From positions 248,001-312,000 of the forward strand of contig NZ_JOFH01000003.1 of assembly GCF_000721235.1 (NCBI RefSeq): DNA of 64,000 nucleotides, given 5' to 3'. The notes under the pieces are model-generated. The model was not told the DNA's origin and did no database searches. It was given only the letters and a program-made list of their open reading frames with translations. This DNA is from Streptomyces olivaceus (GTDB lineage: Bacteria; Actinomycetota; Actinomycetes; Streptomycetales; Streptomycetaceae). The position numbers and the translations under genes are program-made. This document shows positions 35,349-44,092 of this stretch, piece after piece. Position 1 is the stretch's first letter, and each line of letters starts with the position of its first letter.

Positions 35349-36326
35349 TCAGCGGGGTGTGCCGCAGAGTTCGGCGAAGCGGGCGGCGTCGACGTTGCCG
35401 CCGGAGAGGACGACGCCGATCCGGCGGGGCAGGGGGTCGATCCGTCCGTTCAGGAGGGCGGCGAGGCCGGTGGCACCGCTCGGTTCGAGGACGGTCTTCA
35501 GCCGTTCGAAGGCGAACCGCATCGCGTCCCTGATCTCGTCGTCGGAGACCAGCACGATCCCGTCCAGGAGGCGCCGGTTGACGGCGAAGGTCAGCTCGCC
35601 CGGCGTGGCCACCGCCTGGCCGTCCGCGATGGTGCGCGGGACCGGGACGGTGACGCGCCGGCCCGCCTCCAGGGAGCGCCTGGTGTCGTCACCGGCCTCC
35701 GGTTCGACGCCGACGACCCGGGTGGCGGGGTGCAGGCCCTTGACGGCGGTGGCGCACCCGGCGATCAGTCCGCCGCCGCCCACCGGGGCGATCAGAGCGT
35801 CCAGCGGCCCCGTCTCCTCGACGAGTTCGAGGGCGGCGGTGCCCTGTCCGGCGACGACGTGCGGGTGGTCGTAGGGCGGGATCAGGGCCAGGCCCCGTTC
35901 GGCGGCCAAGGCCTCGGCGATGGCCGCGCGGTCCTCGCGGTAGCGGTCGTACGTGACGATCTCGGCGCCGTAGCCTGCGGCGGCCGCCCGTTTGGCGGGC
36001 GGGGCGTCCTCGGGCATGACGATCACGGCGGTGCTGCCCAGCTCGCGGGCGGCGAGGGCGACCGCCTGGGCGTGGTTGCCGGAGGAGTAGGCGGCGATCC
36101 CCCGGGCCAGCCGGTCGGGCGTGAGCCGGGAGGCGGCGTGGTAGGCGCCGCGGAACTTGAAGGCGCCGACCCGCTGCTGGTTCTCGCACTTGAGGTGGAC
36201 CTCGGCGCCCGCGAGGGCGTCCAGGGTGCGCGAGCGCAGTACGGGGGTGCGGTGCGCGACGCCCTCGATACGGGCGGCGGCGGCGCGTACGTCGTCGAGG
36301 GTGAGGGGCGGGGCGGTGGTCGTCAC
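35349..36326 (-). CDS. PLP-dependent threonine/serine-type ammonia-lyase
   Basis: A 325-residue fold-type II enzyme. Lys57 in GAFKFRG is the PLP Schiff-base lysine, SSGNHAQ (81-87) binds the substrate carboxylate, and GGGGLIAG (183-190) the cofactor phosphate. There is no ACT regulatory domain, so it is a catabolic-type threonine dehydratase, serine racemase or threo-3-hydroxyaspartate ammonia-lyase; sequence alone does not separate these. The start is GTG 36326. It sits 8 bp after a YheO-like regulator in the same direction, and that pairing suggests control by an amino acid or related ligand. Confidence 0.87.
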   Translation of the reverse strand: MTTTAPPLTLDDVRAAAARIEGVAHRTPVLRSRTLDALAGAEVHLKCENQQRVGAFKFRGAYHAASRLTPDRLARGIAAYSSGNHAQAVALAARELGSTAVIVMPEDAPPAKRAAAAGYGAEIVTYDRYREDRAAIAEALAAERGLALIPPYDHPHVVAGQGTAALELVEETGPLDALIAPVGGGGLIAGCATAVKGLHPATRVVGVEPEAGDDTRRSLEAGRRVTVPVPRTIADGQAVATPGELTFAVNRRLLDGIVLVSDDEIRDAMRFAFERLKTVLEPSGATGLAALLNGRIDPLPRRIGVVLSGGNVDAARFAELCGTPR

Positions 36327-36334
36327 GGGGGTCC

Positions 36335-37018
36335 TCAGGGGGTGTCGGCGGCCGGGCCGGTCGCGGCGCGGGCCTGGGAGAGATAGTGGTACGCCGAGGC
36401 CCGGGAGATGCCGAGCCGGTTCGCGACGTGCTCGACCGAGCGGCGTACGGCGAACACGCCCCGTCCGTCCAGGTCGCGGAAGAGTTCCAGGCGCTGGGCC
36501 CGGTCCAGCGCGGCCCAGCTGGTGTCCCGGCGCAGCGGGTGGGCGTCCACGATGGCGTCGACCACCGCGTCGATGTCGTCGCCGAAGGTGGTGGCGGGCG
36601 GGTCGGCGGGCAGGCCCGCGGTGCCGGCGAGGGCGCCGAGCAGGGCGTGGGCCCGGTCGACGGCGGTGACGTCCAGGTTGACGCACAGGGCGCCGAAGAC
36701 GGTCCCCGTGGAGTCGCGCAGCACCATCGTGGAGGACTTCAGGAGGGTTCCGTCGTCCGTGCGCGTGACGTAGTTCAGCTCGTCGCGGGCCTCGTCGCCG
36801 CGGGCCAGGACCCGCATGCCGATCTCGCTCATCGCCCCGCCCGCCGTCCGCCCGGTCACCGACCCCGCGACGGCCACGACCGACCGCTCCGGACGCCGGT
36901 AGTCGTGCAGGACCACCTCGCAGACCGGTCCGAACGTCGCGGCGACGCCGTCGACGACGGGGCGCAGCGCGGCGAGGACGGCGTCGCGTTCGGCGTCCGG
37001 TGCCGGTTCGTCGCTCAT
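36335..37018 (-). CDS. YheO-like PAS / helix-turn-helix regulator
   Basis: A 227-residue regulator. Residues 20-130 are a YheO-like PAS domain (FGPVCEVVLHDYRRPERSVVAVAG and the GTVFGALCVNLDVT end). The C-terminal 50 residues are a DauR/YheO-type helix-turn-helix (RRSVEHVANRLGISRASAYHYL). E. coli DauR and relatives control amino-acid catabolic genes. It heads a two-gene operon with the ammonia-lyase. ATG 37018 is preceded by GGAGGA. A cluster of TCCAG half-sites lies 58-82 bp before the start. Confidence 0.85.
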   Translation of the reverse strand: MSDEPAPDAERDAVLAALRPVVDGVAATFGPVCEVVLHDYRRPERSVVAVAGSVTGRTAGGAMSEIGMRVLARGDEARDELNYVTRTDDGTLLKSSTMVLRDSTGTVFGALCVNLDVTAVDRAHALLGALAGTAGLPADPPATTFGDDIDAVVDAIVDAHPLRRDTSWAALDRAQRLELFRDLDGRGVFAVRRSVEHVANRLGISRASAYHYLSQARAATGPAADTP

Positions 37019-37075
37019 CGGTGCGTCCTCCTCGCGGTCCTCGGGTGTCGCACTCCTCACTCTTCAGACTACACA

Positions 37076-37100
37076 TCCAGACACTGGACAGATAGTCCAG
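37076..37100. promoter_or_regulatory. Overlapping inverted repeats before the YheO-like gene
   Basis: TCCAG-ACA-CTGGA (37076-37088) and CTGGAC-AGATA-GTCCAG (37084-37100) share their middle half-site, giving three alternating half-sites 8 and 11 bp apart. Both palindromes are perfect in their arms. Confidence 0.6.
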
Positions 37101-37161
37101 GACCCTCGCACAGGACCACTGCCGCACCACCAGCACGGGCACGGGAGCCACGAGGCCCGGC

Positions 37162-37467
37162 CTACGGGCGCGGGTTGACGCGGCGCCAGGCGGGCCGGGC
37201 GTCCGCGCCCCGGCGGCCGGCCGCGGCGGCGCAGCGGGGGCAGACCCGGCGGACCGCGTCGGCCGCGCCACCCGACTCGGGCAGCACGTCGGTCCAGGCG
37301 ACGGCCGCGAACCGGGACAGCCCCGAGCGGTGCAGCGAGAGTCCGCACACGGTCTCGTTCCGGCCCGGCTCCCACGCGTGCACCTCGCCCGCCGGCAGCC
37401 AGCGGTGGTCGTCCTCGTCCCACCAGCGGCCGGAGGCCGCCACGTCGTAGTGCCGCGTCCCGGCCAT
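37162..37467 (-). CDS. Small conserved protein of unknown function (101 aa)
   Basis: A 101-residue protein with aromatic and acidic stretches (GRWWDEDDHRWLPAGEVHAW), a central cysteine (ETVCGLSL) and CPRC near the C-terminus; together these could bind a metal. No family name comes to mind. ATG 37467 has GAGGAG upstream, and codon use is normal. Confidence 0.68.
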   Translation of the reverse strand: MAGTRHYDVAASGRWWDEDDHRWLPAGEVHAWEPGRNETVCGLSLHRSGLSRFAAVAWTDVLPESGGAADAVRRVCPRCAAAAGRRGADARPAWRRVNPRP

Positions 37468-37713
37468 CGGCTCCTCGCCCGCCTTCCGCTCCCCCTGCAC
37501 CCGGCTCCCGGTGTCCGGTGCCCGTCCGTTGCGGGTGCCCCGGCGGGAGCGCGGCCACACGCGCGTACCGCCTCCTGTGTGATCATCCCGCAAGCCCTGC
37601 CTGTTTTACGGCTTTTGTCTGCTTAGCATGCGGGGTCCGCGCCTCGCGGCCCGGCGTCCGCGCGCGACAGGGCCCGGCACGGACCCGTCCCGCCCCGTAC
37701 GAGAGGACAGCAG
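37468..37713. other. Intergenic region before phoD
   Basis: The gap of 246 bp holds an AT-richer stretch at about 37590-37630 that is probably the phoD promoter. I looked for GTTCACC-type PHO-box repeats and did not find them. Confidence 0.5.
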
Positions 37714-39378
37714 ATGGCGCCCACGGGCCGTCCCAGCGCACTGGCCGAGCACGCTTTCTCCCCGCACGACGCGGTGCTGGGCGCCGCCGCCCGCCACCTC
37801 GGCCGCCGGCGCTTCCTCACCGTGACCGCGGCCGCCGCGGCACTCGCCTTCACCACCAACCTGCCGGCCCGCGGCGCGGTCGCCGCCCCCCTGCGCGGCG
37901 CCGCCAGGATCGGCAAGGACCCCTTCACCCTCGGTGTCGCCTCGGGCGACCCGCTGCCGGACTCGGTACTGCTGTGGACCCGGCTCGCGCCCGAGCCGTT
38001 CCTGGAGGACGGCGGAATGGGCACGGAGCGGGTCGCGGTGGAGTGGGAGGTCGCCCTCGACGAGTACTTCGCCGCGGTCCTGTTCCGGGGCACGGCCGAC
38101 GCCCACGCCGAGTACGCCCACAGCGTCCACGTCGACGTCAAGGGCCTGACGCCCGGCACGGTCTACTACTACCGCTTCCGCACCGGCACCTGGATCAGCC
38201 CCACGGGCCGCACCCGCACCGCACCGCCGGCCGGCAGCGCGACATCGGCCCTGAAACTCGCCGCGGTCGCCTGCCAGGCCTACCAGGACGGCTACTACAC
38301 CGTGCTCAGGCACGTCGCGCAGGACGACGTGGACGTGGTCCTCCACCTCGGCGACTACCTGTACGAGTACGCGGTGAACGCGGAGGGCGGGGAGCGGCAC
38401 TACACCGACCTCACCCTCCCCGACGTGTTCAACCGCGAGACCATGACGCTCGCGGACTACCGGCTGCGGTACGCCCTCTACAAGAGCGACGCCGACCTGC
38501 GGGCCGCGCACGCCGCCCATCCCTTCGTCGTCACCTGGGACGACCACGAGACGGAGAACAACTACGCGGGCGCCGACGCCGAGAACGACATCCCGCCCGA
38601 GGAGTTCCTGCTGCGCCGGGCCGCCGCCTACCGCGCGTACTGGGAGAACCAGCCGCTGCGCGCGGCACAGCTGCCGCAGGGACCGGACGCGCGGCTGTAC
38701 CGCAGGCTGCACTGGGGCACGCTCGCCCAGTTCGACATCCTCGACACCCGCCAGTACCGCTCCGACCAGGCCTACGACGACCGGCCGCACGCCCCCGGGC
38801 CCGAGTCGGACGATCCGGCGCGCACCATGACCGGCGCGGAGCAGGAGCAGTGGCTGCTCGACGGCTGGAAGGGCTCGACCGCGCTGTGGAACGTGATGCC
38901 CCAGCAGGTCTGCTTCTCCCAGCGGAAGTTCGACACCACCGCCGACGCCGCGCTCTCGATGGACGCCTGGGACGGCTACCGGGCCTCGCGCGACCGGGTC
39001 GTCGCCGGGGCGAAGGCCGCCGGGGTCGACAACTGGCTGATCCTCACGGGTGACGTGCACGTGGGCTACGCGCTGGACGTCAAGGAGGACTTCGACGACC
39101 CGGCGTCCGCCACCGTCGGCACGGAGGTCACCTGCACGTCGGTGGCCAGCGGCCGGGACGGCGTGGAGAAGCCCGCCAACTGGGACCTGTACCTGCAGGC
39201 CAACCCGCACATGAAGTTCTACAACGGCAAGCGCGGCTACGTCCGCGCCGAGCTCGGCCGGTCGGCGGCCCACCTCGACTTCCGCACCGTCCCCGCCATC
39301 AGCACGCCCGGTGCCGCCATCAGCACGGTCGCCTCCTTCGTCACCGAGGCGGGCGCGCCCGGACTGAAGCCCGCCTGA
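37714..39378 (+). CDS. phoD: Alkaline phosphatase D (PhoD), Tat-exported
   Basis: A 554-residue secreted phosphodiesterase/phosphatase. The N-terminus has an RRRFLTV twin-arginine motif (31-37) and a hydrophobic stretch with alanines, then the PhoD N-terminal domain from about 65 (FTLGVASGDPLPDSVLLWTR). The metallophosphatase core shows LHLGDYLYEY, TWDDHETENNY and LTGDVHVGY, which supply the Fe/Ca ligands. It releases phosphate from phosphomonoesters and diesters, including teichoic acids. ATG 37714 follows GAGAGGAC. Confidence 0.92.
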   Translation: MAPTGRPSALAEHAFSPHDAVLGAAARHLGRRRFLTVTAAAAALAFTTNLPARGAVAAPLRGAARIGKDPFTLGVASGDPLPDSVLLWTRLAPEPFLEDGGMGTERVAVEWEVALDEYFAAVLFRGTADAHAEYAHSVHVDVKGLTPGTVYYYRFRTGTWISPTGRTRTAPPAGSATSALKLAAVACQAYQDGYYTVLRHVAQDDVDVVLHLGDYLYEYAVNAEGGERHYTDLTLPDVFNRETMTLADYRLRYALYKSDADLRAAHAAHPFVVTWDDHETENNYAGADAENDIPPEEFLLRRAAAYRAYWENQPLRAAQLPQGPDARLYRRLHWGTLAQFDILDTRQYRSDQAYDDRPHAPGPESDDPARTMTGAEQEQWLLDGWKGSTALWNVMPQQVCFSQRKFDTTADAALSMDAWDGYRASRDRVVAGAKAAGVDNWLILTGDVHVGYALDVKEDFDDPASATVGTEVTCTSVASGRDGVEKPANWDLYLQANPHMKFYNGKRGYVRAELGRSAAHLDFRTVPAISTPGAAISTVASFVTEAGAPGLKPA

Positions 39379-39592
39379 CCGATGAGGGGGACCGGCCCCG
39401 CCGCACCCGCGGGGACACGCCCGCGTACTGCACTTGGCACCCCCACGGTCCCCCATCGCGCGAATGAGAGCGGGGCCGGGCATCGGCCGGGGCCGTTCCG
39501 GCAAGGCCTGACACTTCGTCGCGGGCCCACCGCGTCCCGCGATCGCCCACCGAACCCGCTGTCCCGCACAGCTCTCCAAGGAGGCACATCGC

Positions 39593-40981
39593 ATGGTCGG
39601 CAGACACGCCGCGCGCAGCCGCCGCGCAGCCCTCACCGCGCTCGGCGCCCTGGTCCTGACCGCACTCCCCTCGGCCGCGTCGGCCGCGCCGCCGCCCGCC
39701 CCCGGGCCCCGTCCCGTCGTCCCCGTCGTCGCCGGCACCCCCGGCGCGGGTGCGGCGGCGCCGGCGCGGATGCTGCGGGCGATGGAGCGCGACCTGAAAC
39801 TGGCGCCCGGTCAGGCGGCCGTCCGGCTGGCCAACGAGGCGGAGGCGGGCACCCGGGCGGGCCTGCTGCACAACACCCTCGGCGACCGCTTCGCCGGGGC
39901 GTGGGTGAGCGGGGCGACCTCGGCCGAGCTGACCGTCGCCACCACCGACGCGGCGGACACCGCGGCCATCGAGGCGCAGGGCGCGAAGGCGGCCGTCGTG
40001 GGCATGGGCCTGGCCCAACTGCGCGCGGTCAAGGAGAAGCTGGACGCCGCGGCGGTGCGCACCGCGACCCGGCAGAGTCCGGTCTGGTACGTGGACGTGC
40101 CGAACAACCGGGTGACGGTCCAGGCCACCAGCGAGTCCGCCGCGGCCCGCTTCACCGAGGCCGCGGGCCTGTCCGGCCAGGACGTGAGCGTGCGGATCTC
40201 GGCCGACCAGCCGCGGGTGCTGGAGGACCTGGTGGGCGGCGACGCCTACTACATCAACGACGAGGCCCGCTGCTCCATCGGCTTCTCCGTCACCAAGGAC
40301 GACCAGCAGGGCTTCGCCACGGCCGGGCACTGCGGCGACCCGGGCGCCACCACCACCGGGTACAACGAGGCCCCTCAGGGCACCTTCCAGGCCTCGACCT
40401 TCCCCGGCAAGGACATGGCCTGGGTGGGCGTCAACTCCGACTGGACCGCCACGCCGGACGTGAAGGCCGAGGGCGGCGAGAAGATCCAGGTCGCCGGGTC
40501 GGTGGAGGCGCTCGTGGGCGCCTCGGTCTGCCGTTCCGGCTCGACCACGGGGTGGCGCTGCGGCACGATCGAGCAGCACGACACGAGTGTCACCTACCCG
40601 GACGGCACGATCGACGGGGTGACCCGGACGACGGCGTGCGCCGAGGGCGGCGACTCCGGCGGCCCCTTCGTCTCGGGCACCCAGGCGCAGGGCACCACGT
40701 CCGGCGGCTCCGGCGACTGCACCAGCGGCGGGACCACCTTCTACCAGCCGGTCAACCCGCTGCTCAGCGACTTCGGCCTCACCCTGAAGACCACCTCCGC
40801 CGCGGCGGAGACGCCCGCGCCGCAGGACAACGCGGCGGCGGACGCGTGGGCCGCGGGCCGGGTCTACCAGGTCGGCGTCACGGTCTCCTACGACGGCGCG
40901 CGCTACCGGTGCCTGCAGGGCCACCAGGCGCAGGGCGCCGGCTCCCCGGCGAGCACTCCGGCCCTGTGGCAGCGGGTCTGA
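39593..40981 (+). CDS. Streptogrisin-type S1 serine protease with chitin-binding C-terminus
   Basis: A 462-residue extracellular protease. A Sec signal (to about residue 31, SAASA) is followed by an alpha-lytic-protease prodomain (60-205) that folds the enzyme and is then removed. The mature chymotrypsin-like domain begins near 212 and has His246 (TAGHCG), Asp274 (KDMAWV) and Ser355 (GDSGGP). A linker leads to a 50-residue CBM5/12-type chitin-binding domain (WAAGRVYQVGVTVSYDG). This plan is that of streptogrisin C (SprC). ATG 39593 has AAGGAGG upstream. Confidence 0.91.
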   Translation: MVGRHAARSRRAALTALGALVLTALPSAASAAPPPAPGPRPVVPVVAGTPGAGAAAPARMLRAMERDLKLAPGQAAVRLANEAEAGTRAGLLHNTLGDRFAGAWVSGATSAELTVATTDAADTAAIEAQGAKAAVVGMGLAQLRAVKEKLDAAAVRTATRQSPVWYVDVPNNRVTVQATSESAAARFTEAAGLSGQDVSVRISADQPRVLEDLVGGDAYYINDEARCSIGFSVTKDDQQGFATAGHCGDPGATTTGYNEAPQGTFQASTFPGKDMAWVGVNSDWTATPDVKAEGGEKIQVAGSVEALVGASVCRSGSTTGWRCGTIEQHDTSVTYPDGTIDGVTRTTACAEGGDSGGPFVSGTQAQGTTSGGSGDCTSGGTTFYQPVNPLLSDFGLTLKTTSAAAETPAPQDNAAADAWAAGRVYQVGVTVSYDGARYRCLQGHQAQGAGSPASTPALWQRV

Positions 40982-41099
40982 GAGAGCCCGGCCCGAGGCA
41001 TCCGGTATGAGGGAGCCGGCCCCGGGGCGGGGATCCGACGCGCTGTCGGCCGCCCCCGGGCACGGTTCCGGCGCGGGGCCGCCCGTGCCCGGCGGGCCC

Positions 41100-41123
41100 G
41101 CGCCGGCCGCTGTCCGGCCGCGC
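41100..41123. terminator. Hairpin between the protease gene and the opposing operon
   Basis: GCGCCGGCC and GGCCGCGC can pair with one bulge across a 7-base loop just beyond the stop of the serine hydrolase, at the convergent junction. Confidence 0.4.
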
Positions 41124-41136
41124 CGCCGCCGGGGCG

Positions 41137-42210
41137 CTACTCGGCGAGCAACGCGTAGGCGGTGGCGATGAACGGGTCCCGGGCGCGGAAGCGCCGGCTG
41201 CACACCGCGGCCAGCGCGGTGCCCGTGTCGGGCCTGAAGCCCAGGAACGCCTGCTGGCCCAGGGTGGCGCCGCTGTGGAAGTACATCGGCCCGCCGTCCG
41301 TGGGATGCCGGAACCAGCCCACCGTGTGCACGTGCCGGTGCCCCAGTCCGCGCCGGAGCACCGGCACCCGCACCGCCCGCAGCGCGCCGGCGGCCGGCGA
41401 ACGGGCCGGGTCCAGGTGGGCCTCCAGGAAGGTGAGCAGGTCGTACGGGGTGGACCGGACCGCCCCGGCCGCCTGGAAGCCACCCGCGTCGAAGGCCGGC
41501 ACCGGTGTGCGGCCGTCCTTGCGGTGTCCGACGGCGTCGGTTCCGGGGCCCTCCGCGCGCAGCGCCGTACCGCTCAGGCCGAGCGCGCGCAGCACCTGGC
41601 CGTCGACGAGGTCGTCCCAGGAGGTGCGGGTGGCCGCGGCGACCGCGTGGCCGAGCACGGAGACGCCGTAGTTGGAGTAGTGCCAGCGGGTGCCGGGCCG
41701 GTGGCGGGGGCGGTGGCGCAGGAAGGTGTCGGTCAGCCGCCCGGCCGGGTAGCGGGCGTAGGGGTTGGTGCGCCAGGCGGGCAGGCCCCGGCGCACGAAG
41801 TCGGCCGGGAGGGCCGGGAGTCCCGACGTGTGGGTGATGAGGTGGGCGAGCGTCACGGGGTCCCGGTCCGGCGGGCGGCCCGGGTCCAGGCAGGCGGCGG
41901 CCGGTTCGGCGCCGGTGAGCACACCGCGCCGGATCAGCCGCGTCAGCAGCAGCGCGGTGAACGTCTTGGACGCCGAGCCGATCTCGTAGCGCAGGTCCTC
42001 GCGGGGGACGTCGGGCGGCTTGGCGGTGCCGCCGCTGTGCACGGTGCGCCGGCCGTTCCGGGAGACGGCGAGGACGACGTCGGGGGCGTCGCAGGCGTCC
42101 GCCGCCTCGGCCAGCCGCGCGCGCAGGGCGGCCTCGTCGGCCGCCGCGGGGCGTACGGGGGTGTCCTCGCCGTCGGGTACGCCGGGCCACGGTGCGGGTC
42201 GGGCCGTCAT
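41137..42210 (-). CDS. Serine hydrolase, class C beta-lactamase fold
   Basis: A 357-residue enzyme of the penicillin-binding-protein-like family. The motifs are Ser79-x-x-Lys82 (GSASKTF), Tyr177-Ser-Asn (HYSNYG) and His311-Ser-Gly (FHSGAT). It has no signal peptide or membrane segment, so a cytosolic role is expected rather than cell-wall work. It is the last gene of a five-gene operon (ATGA overlap with its neighbour). In other systems this fold hydrolyses, transacylates or cyclises peptides. Its placement after a peptide gene suggests a peptide or ester substrate, but this is inference. Confidence 0.85.
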   Translation of the reverse strand: MTARPAPWPGVPDGEDTPVRPAAADEAALRARLAEAADACDAPDVVLAVSRNGRRTVHSGGTAKPPDVPREDLRYEIGSASKTFTALLLTRLIRRGVLTGAEPAAACLDPGRPPDRDPVTLAHLITHTSGLPALPADFVRRGLPAWRTNPYARYPAGRLTDTFLRHRPRHRPGTRWHYSNYGVSVLGHAVAAATRTSWDDLVDGQVLRALGLSGTALRAEGPGTDAVGHRKDGRTPVPAFDAGGFQAAGAVRSTPYDLLTFLEAHLDPARSPAAGALRAVRVPVLRRGLGHRHVHTVGWFRHPTDGGPMYFHSGATLGQQAFLGFRPDTGTALAAVCSRRFRARDPFIATAYALLAE

Positions 42211-43127
42211 GAGGCGGTGTGCGCCAGCTCGGACAGCGCGCGGGACGTGGCCAGCAGGGAGGCGAAGGCGGCGACCAGGGTCGGGTGGTAGACCAGGTCG
42301 AACAGCGTGCCGGGGTCGCCCTCCGGCATCGTGCGTACGGCGGGCATGGCGCCGTCCGGCTGCTGCGCGGCGGCGAAACCCCGCCAGGCGGCCTCGTCCA
42401 GGGTGGGCCGGGGCAGGCAGGCGTCCACGACGAGGAGTTCGCCGAGCAGGTCCCAGCGTTCGAGGTCCAGCCAGTCGTCGATCCAGACCGGCAGCCAGGT
42501 GGCGAGGTACTCCGCGAGGGCCGGCGGCAGTCCGCCCGGATTCTCGCCCCAGTCGGTGAGGTGGAAGACGGTGTGCGTGATGTCGTACGCCGTGTGGCCC
42601 TCGACCGTCCACGGTTCGGGGGTGCCGGCCAGCCAGGTGGCGGGCACCAGGTCGGCCTCGGGCGGGCGGGCGCTCAGGCCGAAGCGGCGCTGGAAGGCGG
42701 ACAGGCCGAGGCGCCGGGTCGGGGTCACCGGGAACCGCGCCCAGCTGTCCAGCCGGTGGTTGAGCAGCGTCGCGCGCTCCACCTCGGGCTGGCTGTAGCC
42801 CAGCTCCTTGAACGGCAGGTACGTCTCGAAGGGCACGGGCGAGAAGGGTTCGACGCGCTGGCCGCGTGCCAGCATGGCGCCGCCGTCCAGGGTCTCGCGC
42901 CAGGCGTGGTCGAGCAGTTGGCGGGCGAGCTGGGCCTGCCGGGAGCCGGCGACGCCCTCGCGGAAGAGTACCGCGCAGATGGAGGCGAGTTCGCCGACGG
43001 GTTTGAAGCGTTCCAGGAAGCCGGTCTCGGGGTCGACGTCCGGCTCCAGGCGGAAGCCGTCGCGGTGGGCCCACAGCCACTCCAGTGCGCCGGCCCCGAC
43101 GCGGTGGATCAGGCGGGTGTCCGTCAT
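42207..43127 (-). CDS. Helical protein of unknown function, paralogue 2 (possibly DUF6895)
   Basis: A 306-residue soluble, probably all-helical protein. It shares a long alignment with the neighbour at 43124-44092: WAHRDGF near the N-terminus, KPVGELASIC, EPFxxxPxExY, PTRRLG, PEPWT, a central THTVFHLTDWG, WLPVWID and a C-terminal YHPTL. The conserved His residues of THxVFHxTDWG could be catalytic or metal-binding. I think recent databases name this family DUF6895, but I cannot confirm it. ATG 43127 overlaps the paralogue's stop by 4 bp. Confidence 0.8.
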   Translation of the reverse strand: MTDTRLIHRVGAGALEWLWAHRDGFRLEPDVDPETGFLERFKPVGELASICAVLFREGVAGSRQAQLARQLLDHAWRETLDGGAMLARGQRVEPFSPVPFETYLPFKELGYSQPEVERATLLNHRLDSWARFPVTPTRRLGLSAFQRRFGLSARPPEADLVPATWLAGTPEPWTVEGHTAYDITHTVFHLTDWGENPGGLPPALAEYLATWLPVWIDDWLDLERWDLLGELLVVDACLPRPTLDEAAWRGFAAAQQPDGAMPAVRTMPEGDPGTLFDLVYHPTLVAAFASLLATSRALSELAHTAS

Positions 43128-44092
43128 CCCGGCACTCCTTGTCCGGCGTGCTGTCCGGCGTGCTGTCCGGCGTGGTCGGCGTCCCGCTGCCGGGCCGCCG
43201 TGAGGGCCGCCGCGAACACGGTCATCAGGGTGGAGTGGTAGCAGTCGGCGAAGTCGTAGGGGTCGGGGCCCGCGTCCGCCCCGGCGGCGTCCTGCGCGGC
43301 ACCCTCCTCGGGGACGGCACCGGAGGAGTCCTGGGCGGTCGCCAGACGCTGCCAGGCGTCGTCGAGAACGGCCGGCTCGGGCGGGCGCGGCAGGCTGGCC
43401 GCCACCGCCAGCAGCTCGCAGCTCAGGTCCCACATCCGGGCCTCCAGGCAGGTGTCGAGCCAGGGCGGCAGCCAGTGCGGCAGGTAGTCGGCGAGGCCGG
43501 GCGGCACGCCCCGGGGGGCGAGCCCCCAGTCGGTGACGTGGAAGACGACGTGGGTGAGGGCGTACCCGGCCGCGCGCTCGAAGGTCCAGGGCTCGGGCAG
43601 GCCGCCCAGCCAGGTCCGGTCCAGGGCCTGCGCGGCGCTCCCGTGCGGGCGGATGCCGCTGTGCCGCTCGGCCTCCAGGACACCGAGCCGCCGCGTGGGG
43701 TACTGCTCGGTCAGCCGCCAGCCCCGGGTGCGGGCCACCACGGCGGCGGACGCCTCGTAGCCGGGGCTGCGGAATCCGGCCGAGGCGAAGGCGGCGTAGA
43801 TCTCCAGCGGGTAGGTGGCGAACGGCTCCAGCGACTGCATCAGGCCGAAGAGCTCGCCCCGGTGGGTCTGCTGCCAGGCGAAGTCCAGCAGGTCGCGAGC
43901 GCGGGCGTGCAGCGGGCCGGCCGGCGGGGTGCACAGGGACACCGACGCGCAGACCCTGGTGAGTTCGCCGAGCGGCTTCCAGGTGCGGTTGACCTGTCCG
44001 TCGGCCGCCAGCGCGTCGTCGCCGAGCGCGAAGTCGTCGCGGTGCGCCCACACCCAGCCGAGGGCGGCCTCCCCGACTCCCTCGACGCTCAC
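43124..44092 (-). CDS. Helical protein of unknown function, paralogue 1 (possibly DUF6895)
   Basis: A 322-residue paralogue of the next gene downstream, with VWAHRDDF, KPLGELTRVC, the same PTRRLG, PEPWT, THVVFHVTDWG and WLPPWLD blocks and a YHSTL motif near the end. The C-terminus carries a short HAGQ repeat (three units, from a repeated GTCCGGCGTGCT in the plus strand). The start is GTG 44092, overlapping the stop of the preceding gene. The two copies are clearly diverged, so they may form a heteromer. Confidence 0.8.
   Translation of the reverse strand: MSVEGVGEAALGWVWAHRDDFALGDDALAADGQVNRTWKPLGELTRVCASVSLCTPPAGPLHARARDLLDFAWQQTHRGELFGLMQSLEPFATYPLEIYAAFASAGFRSPGYEASAAVVARTRGWRLTEQYPTRRLGVLEAERHSGIRPHGSAAQALDRTWLGGLPEPWTFERAAGYALTHVVFHVTDWGLAPRGVPPGLADYLPHWLPPWLDTCLEARMWDLSCELLAVAASLPRPPEPAVLDDAWQRLATAQDSSGAVPEEGAAQDAAGADAGPDPYDFADCYHSTLMTVFAAALTAARQRDADHAGQHAGQHAGQGVPG

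Noticed and set aside
37580..37713. PHO boxes in front of phoD
   Set aside because: No GTTCACC-type direct repeats could be found.
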